Source: Lobosporangium transversale (Eukaryota; Mortierellomycota; Mortierellomycetes; Mortierellales; Mortierellaceae). Taken from it: a DNA stretch of 64,000 bases. The position numbers and the translations under genes are program-made. Shown piece after piece: positions 59,401 to 64,000 of the stretch; position 1 is the stretch's first letter, and each line of letters begins with the position of its first letter. The stretch lies in the NCBI RefSeq assembly GCF_002105155.1, contig NW_019028989.1:496001-560000 (forward strand), read 5' to 3'. The notes beneath the pieces were generated by a model, which saw nothing but the letters and a program-made list of their open reading frames with translations, had not been told where the DNA came from and searched no databases.

Positions 59401-62281
59401 TGTGGCAGAAGGTCGAGGTAGAGCCCCACTGGGTATGTCGCTGGAATGCGGTTTAAAATAGCTAGTCGCCATGGCCACGTTTCGCGGTTGTGGCGTGTGA
59501 AGAGGATCCTGACACCTTCAATAAACTCTGACTCCGCATACATCTGCGCTTGCCCCGCTAGATCCACATCTTTGAATGAATTAAATTGACCAGTAAGGAG
59601 TGGCAAGGGCGGTGGCTTTGAGTCATTGGGACCATCGCAGAGACCAAATGGATCAAGCGGAGCATGTGTTTGAGACTTCTGCCGCTGCAACTTTGATATC
59701 CTTTCTTCTTCTTGCGCCCTATTCTCTTTTTCTGCAGTGGTGAGTTCCACGAATGTTGAGAGTCTGCTCATATATTTCAGGAAATACCAGCGATACTTGC
59801 ACCAAAGAACCTCCTTTTCTGTTAATTGAATTGCCAATAAAGCCTCCTTGGCCTTTATATCCATGGCCTCTCCAGAGGCTGCTGCTCGAATCCAGTCGAT
59901 TTTGACCTCCTTAGATAGCTCACACCTATGGATAATGTCGTCCATAAGGGTTTCTGTCAAATTTAAGCCATACTCGAGAAGTGTCCTAATACTCTCTTGA
60001 TCCTCAGTGGGGCTGTCGATACAATGGGCAAGGACCCATTGCTTGTCAGTAATCTTGTCAAGTAAAGTCGACACGACCTCCACATTAAATAAGCTCAGCT
60101 GCCTCAATTGGTGCTGATAAATGACGTCTGTATTCAACTCGTATGTTGTAGCGATGGCTAATGCAGAACTGTAATCCTTCATATCCAATTTACGATAGAG
60201 CAACTCTTCTGGTGGGACTCGAAGTATTCTGTATAGACTCAGCGTTCGTTTAGGGACCAATATCAATTTTTGACGCTTCAATCGATGCTCACCTACATCT
60301 TTGGATTCGAAATATTTCATCAGCTGGGCAACCCATTTGAATAGCAGTCTCTCGTTTCCCATCATCTGCGCAATCTCCTCCTCAGTAGGCTCTCCCAAAG
60401 CCTTGTCTTCTTGATCTGTCATCATAATCCAACGGTCCCCGATGACTCTTGCGCGAATCATTCGTGTGATCTCCTCGACCACAAATACCTGCTCGTCATG
60501 CATCTTGAGTCCAGAGTTAGTGAACTCAAGGCAGGAGGCGAACACCCGAGGTTCTTGGCCCAAAATGTTAATCAGCTCTGGAATTTGCAGGACAATCATA
60601 GCACCGCTCTCATATCCCAATAGAATTGCATCCTTGGTCCAATATCGCATCGAGACACACCTACCGTTAACAACACCGATGAGATGGGATGAAGTTCCAT
60701 TTGAGTGGTACTCCTGAACAAGTTTTTGAAATTCATCAAAAGACAAAGCAGCGTGCTCATTCGCGCGTGCATAGTAGTTTAAGTGATCCTTGTCCCATGT
60801 CATCTTTACGCATCCACCCTGCTCCTTAGATACTAGCCAGCTGGTAAGTGACCCCGTGCAATCCAATGAAAGGGATCCATATATTTCATGGTGGATAATG
60901 GTGTGGACGGAATTCCTACAAAGGTTGGTATCACGTTCAAATAATCTTTGCACAATAAGACCTGCGGCAACAAGGCCAGTTGATGGCTTCCTCATATTGG
61001 GAGATTGGTTTGTCCTGCTCAAGGTTGTGACTAGTGAGTCGTCGAGCTGCTCATCCGATTTGTACTTTCTATAATAAGGTGATTCGGCTTTCATAATGCA
61101 AAATATGACCCCTGAAGTCACTTCGATGTCATCTACCGCGAATTAGCCATCAATAACAGTTAGGCAATTGAAGCTTTTTTTTTTTTTTTTTTTTTAGGAG
61201 GCTGGAACACGGTGCAATAATGAAGATTACCTGGAGACTTTTTACTTTTGTGCGGCGCCCCTCCAATAATAATGATACCGTTATTCTCATCCACACTCGC
61301 ACACATCGTAGTTCTGAACCAGGGGCTGAAAGTAAACTTGTGATAAAAGCAAAAATAGCCTGGATCTGAGAAGCCCTCTCTTGGCCAAGTAGTCCGCCTC
61401 GGTGACAATAGGGAATGTGTCGCAAGGGTTGATCGACGATGCTGAAGATTATTTCTTATCGGTTCATCTTCGGAAGGTGAAACCATGGATGCGTCCAACT
61501 CGTCGAATGCTTCGGGTGCATTGAAGAGATAGCTTCGGAGGACACCATCATATGTGATTGTGATGAGTTCATACGCATACTCATTGCCATTGAATTTGAC
61601 TGTTGGGTTATCACTCGAAACTGTTTTCCGTACATTGGTGAAGCCGATATAACTAAGGGGCTCAACAAACAGTTGGTTCGATCCACTGTTGGTCGTCAGC
61701 TCCTCTCCAGTTGAGGCGTCTTGTTGGTCGTTGGGTAAAATGGTTCCAATAAGTCGTCCCTTGATGTCCACAATTTCAATCATCCCATCACTGTAGCTCC
61801 TGGCCACAAGGCGTGAGTCAGCACTCCAAGCAATCTTCCTCCATTTGGGATAGAAGTCCTGATGTCGTTTTGCGGTAGCACCCCAGGCGGCATGAACGAT
61901 CTGATAGCTAGAATTGAGGGTTCTAAATTCGATTTTGTCCTCGTGATTAACAGCAAGGAATTGACAGTCAGGACTAAGGGAAATCTGCCAAGCCGATTTA
62001 AGTGGTGTAAGAGTTGAAGCGATACCGGATGGGACTGTAGTGGTAAGAAAGAGTGGTGAGATGTTTGCGGCGATGCGTCTCAGAAACCATTGTTTCCAAC
62101 GGTCTAGCACAACAAGCTGCTGAGAGAGTGAGGATGAGAGCTGCGTACTTTGTTGCTCTTGCTGCTGTTGCTGGTAGAATTGGTCTTTTGTGGAAAGCAA
62201 TAGTGACAAGTCCGCTGTATTATCATTGGGTGTCCATGTGGCGACGACATCGATATCGTAAAGCTGCCTTTGTTTCTCCAT
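56405..62281 (-). CDS. NBAS/Sec39-type subunit of the ER-Golgi (Dsl1/NRZ) tethering complex
   Basis: Peripheral ER protein that helps tether COPI vesicles at the ER. Exons 61231-62281, 57914-61111, 57651-57810 and 56405-57566 give 1856 residues. The N-terminal NBAS-type beta-propeller is visible as WQISLSPDCQFLAVNHEDKI, WRKIAWSADSRLVARSYSDG and VDIKGRLIGTILPND. The following Sec39 helical domain has LYRKLDMKDYSSALAIATTY, NTDVIYQHQLRQLSLF and KQWVLAHCIDSPTEDQESIR. Near the C-terminal third, AAEKLV-like RLAVAEKLVIDCSNEMYNN and GLMKMAYDC fit NBAS. The last exon is Ser/Gly/Thr-rich in its middle. It is shorter than animal NBAS (about 2370) and much longer than yeast Sec39 (about 710). Confidence 0.88.
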
Positions 62282-63241
62282 TTTGTAATAGAATGAGTTG
62301 ATGACAATCCAAGAACAGCTTTTCAAGGTGAGCTATTATGGCTAGTTTTATTGCTCACTCGTCTAAGGAGAATGAGACCCTCCTATGGATGACAACTTTA
62401 GGATGAATTTGTTCTCGAGCATTGACGGCATTAATTGTGACGTGTTTTTTCACTCTAGTAATCGAGATCGCACCTCTTGTTGTGCAACATAGCGTTAGGA
62501 AATGCGTGTGCCACGCAGTTGGCTAGTTGGTGATTGCCACACGGCCATTCTCCCTATGAGCTCGCCCTTGCTGGTTGCAGAAGCGGATTTATAACCCAGT
62601 CCTCGTCAAGGTTGTGGATACAAAGTGACTCTCTCAACTTCTTCAATACTGTCTATTGACTCCATCAAGGACATACGAGTAACAGCAATACAGTTTGCCA
62701 GCATGCACTTTTAAAGATACCCTTGAACTTGTAAGTTGTAACTTGCTGCCAGAATTGTCACGTCTTCAAGCAACATCCCCAGCAAATCGAGCTCGAATTT
62801 GAGGCCATTTGGCTTCTAAGATAAGCTCACTCTTACTTTGTCAAGCCACTTGTCGCTACGTGTGTGAAATGATACTTCTCCAATCGATACAATACCAATA
62901 AAAGCTAATACAGCAAAGCTTTCCCGCCCGTGGCTGAGTGCTGTGAAGACATGCCCGTTGGAGCAATTGGAGGCAAAAAAAAAAATTTAGTCCGATGTCT
63001 GAATCAAAATACGCCTGCGCCAGGCTAAAAGATAAAAAAGATCGATCAATCAGTCAATTGTGTCCATTTTACACACCTTTGCTTTCTTGTCATCGCATCC
63101 CTCTTTCCTTCTTTCCCTCTCTCTTCCTATTTCCTTTATAGATCGCAAAGGTGTCGAGGCTTGTTCTCTCTTTCGCGTATAATAATCTTTTCCTACTCCT
63201 TTGACGAATCACTTCAAAACGGAATTGACACTTTGTTATTA
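62282..63241. other. Divergent promoter region, NBAS-like gene and GCN1
   Basis: About 960 bases between two divergent genes. The right 150 bases (63070-63160) are CT-rich (ctttccttctttccc type), typical of a fungal leader. No gene is supported in between. Confidence 0.5.
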
Positions 63242-64000
63242 ATGCAGTCTACTGTCTCAACAGGATCTCATGATCCCTCTGAAAACCCTTGGTCAGAGTA
63301 CATCAAGGAAACCCTGCTACCTTCCATTACCACAGCCTCGGTGAATGAGCGTACTCAACTGCTTCACCTGTTGCTCGTTCGCATCAAACGCAAAGGTAAT
63401 GACCCTTGCCTATCTCATTTGAAGGATCAATATGCTGCTTTTGTTGTGAAAGACGCAATAGCCGATGAATCTTGAGCTCAATGATAAAAGGAAGCTTACT
63501 CAACAGCCCTTGCCTTCTTGCCAAACTCTTGATTTAATGTTAGATTTACCAATCGAGCTGTTACCTGCACTGGTCCACATCCTCTTCATTTCATACCCAC
63601 GCTATCATGATAGACATTCGCGACTGACTGTCCTCGACATCCTGATTGAACTTAACAACTGGAATTCGGATGAATTCCTGAAGGTCATTGTCCCTGCAGT
63701 GCAAAGGGAGGCTGAGAGACTCTCGGCCAAGAGCATGGACGGGTAAGGATCAATAGTAATAAGTTACCAGCATGAATCAAGAGGAGTCGCGCTTATAAAA
63801 ATTCGTCACCAAATATGACTGACATCTTTGGCTGTTTGTAGTGTCTACATCACTGCAGCCGTTCACCGATTTGTGATCTTAAATTGGATCAATGTGCTGC
63901 TTAATTGCGTATTGGCGACGACGTCGGCAGGATCGTCGTCCTATTTCAAGCCATTGATTAGCTCGCAGGCTGTGCTTATTGACGGGCTTGTAGATTCTGA
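63242..64000 (+). CDS. GCN1: GCN1, N-terminal part, cut by the window end
   Basis: GCN1 is a very large HEAT-repeat protein that binds stalled or collided ribosomes and activates the eIF2-alpha kinase GCN2. The visible N-terminus shows TTASVNERTQLLHLLL, close to the human TTASVKERREIL, and LFISYPRYHDRHSRLTVLD, like the animal LTLHRYRDAASRRAL. Exons: 63242 to about 63395, about 63464-63742, then 63842 to the edge; the last junction (GG/T) restores DGVYITAAVHRFVILNW. The first junction is not settled because the obvious donor (gtaatg) is out of phase with the acceptor gcaatag; an earlier donor (gtgaat at 63343) would fit. The ATG at 63242 is the only reasonable start. Confidence 0.8.

Noticed and set aside
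60411-61074. Plus-strand frames across the NBAS-like gene
   Set aside because: They are shadows of a 1065-codon minus-strand exon with clear NBAS/Sec39 features.

Overview
The window looks like nuclear DNA of an early-diverging filamentous fungus. Genes are split by many short GT-AG introns, the products are eukaryotic housekeeping proteins with fungal relatives, and A/T homopolymer tracts of 20-35 bp are common in introns and spacers. Gene content (AIG1-type GTPase with a long low-complexity arm, GPI-type CE4 protein, secreted beta-lactamase-fold proteins) would suit Mucoromycota, perhaps Mortierellomycotina; that placement is inference. All gene models were spliced by eye using reading-phase continuity and protein-family resemblance.

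Layout. 1-5319 (+): 3' part of a NUP155/NUP170 nucleoporin. 5490-8569: three poorly recognised genes. 8780-11798 (-): ERO1 with a His-rich insertion. 12740-20665 (-): two intact secreted beta-lactamase-fold proteins and a decayed third copy. 21998-25316 (+): large coiled-coil protein. 25673-27084 (+): small membrane protein (DUF6463-like) and a tandem copy with two in-frame stops. 28272-32082 (+): two tandem epoxide-hydrolase-like genes differing by one intron. 32333-35063 (-): secreted, GPI-type CE4-fold protein that lacks the catalytic motifs and carries a very long Lys/Asp/His-rich arm. 35064-39052: gene-poor stretch. 39053-40869 (-): ribosomal protein eS8. 41556-42198 (+): 5-hydroxyisourate hydrolase. 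42424-44119 (-): ethanolamine kinase. 44351-47518 (-): AIG1-like GTPase. 48302-49387 (-): cofilin. 49965-52033 (-): C2H2 transcription factor with a long pyrimidine-rich leader. 54943-56271 (-): ANKRD40-like protein. 56405-62281 (-): NBAS/Sec39-type vesicle tether. 63242-64000 (+): 5' end of GCN1.

Most genes are independent housekeeping functions (nuclear pore, ER oxidative folding, ER-Golgi tethering, translation and its stress control, actin turnover, phospholipid and purine metabolism). The distinctive part is 12.7-32.1 kb, where three unrelated families have each undergone local tandem duplication, with two copies already broken. No complete mobile element, CRISPR array, rRNA or convincing tRNA was seen.
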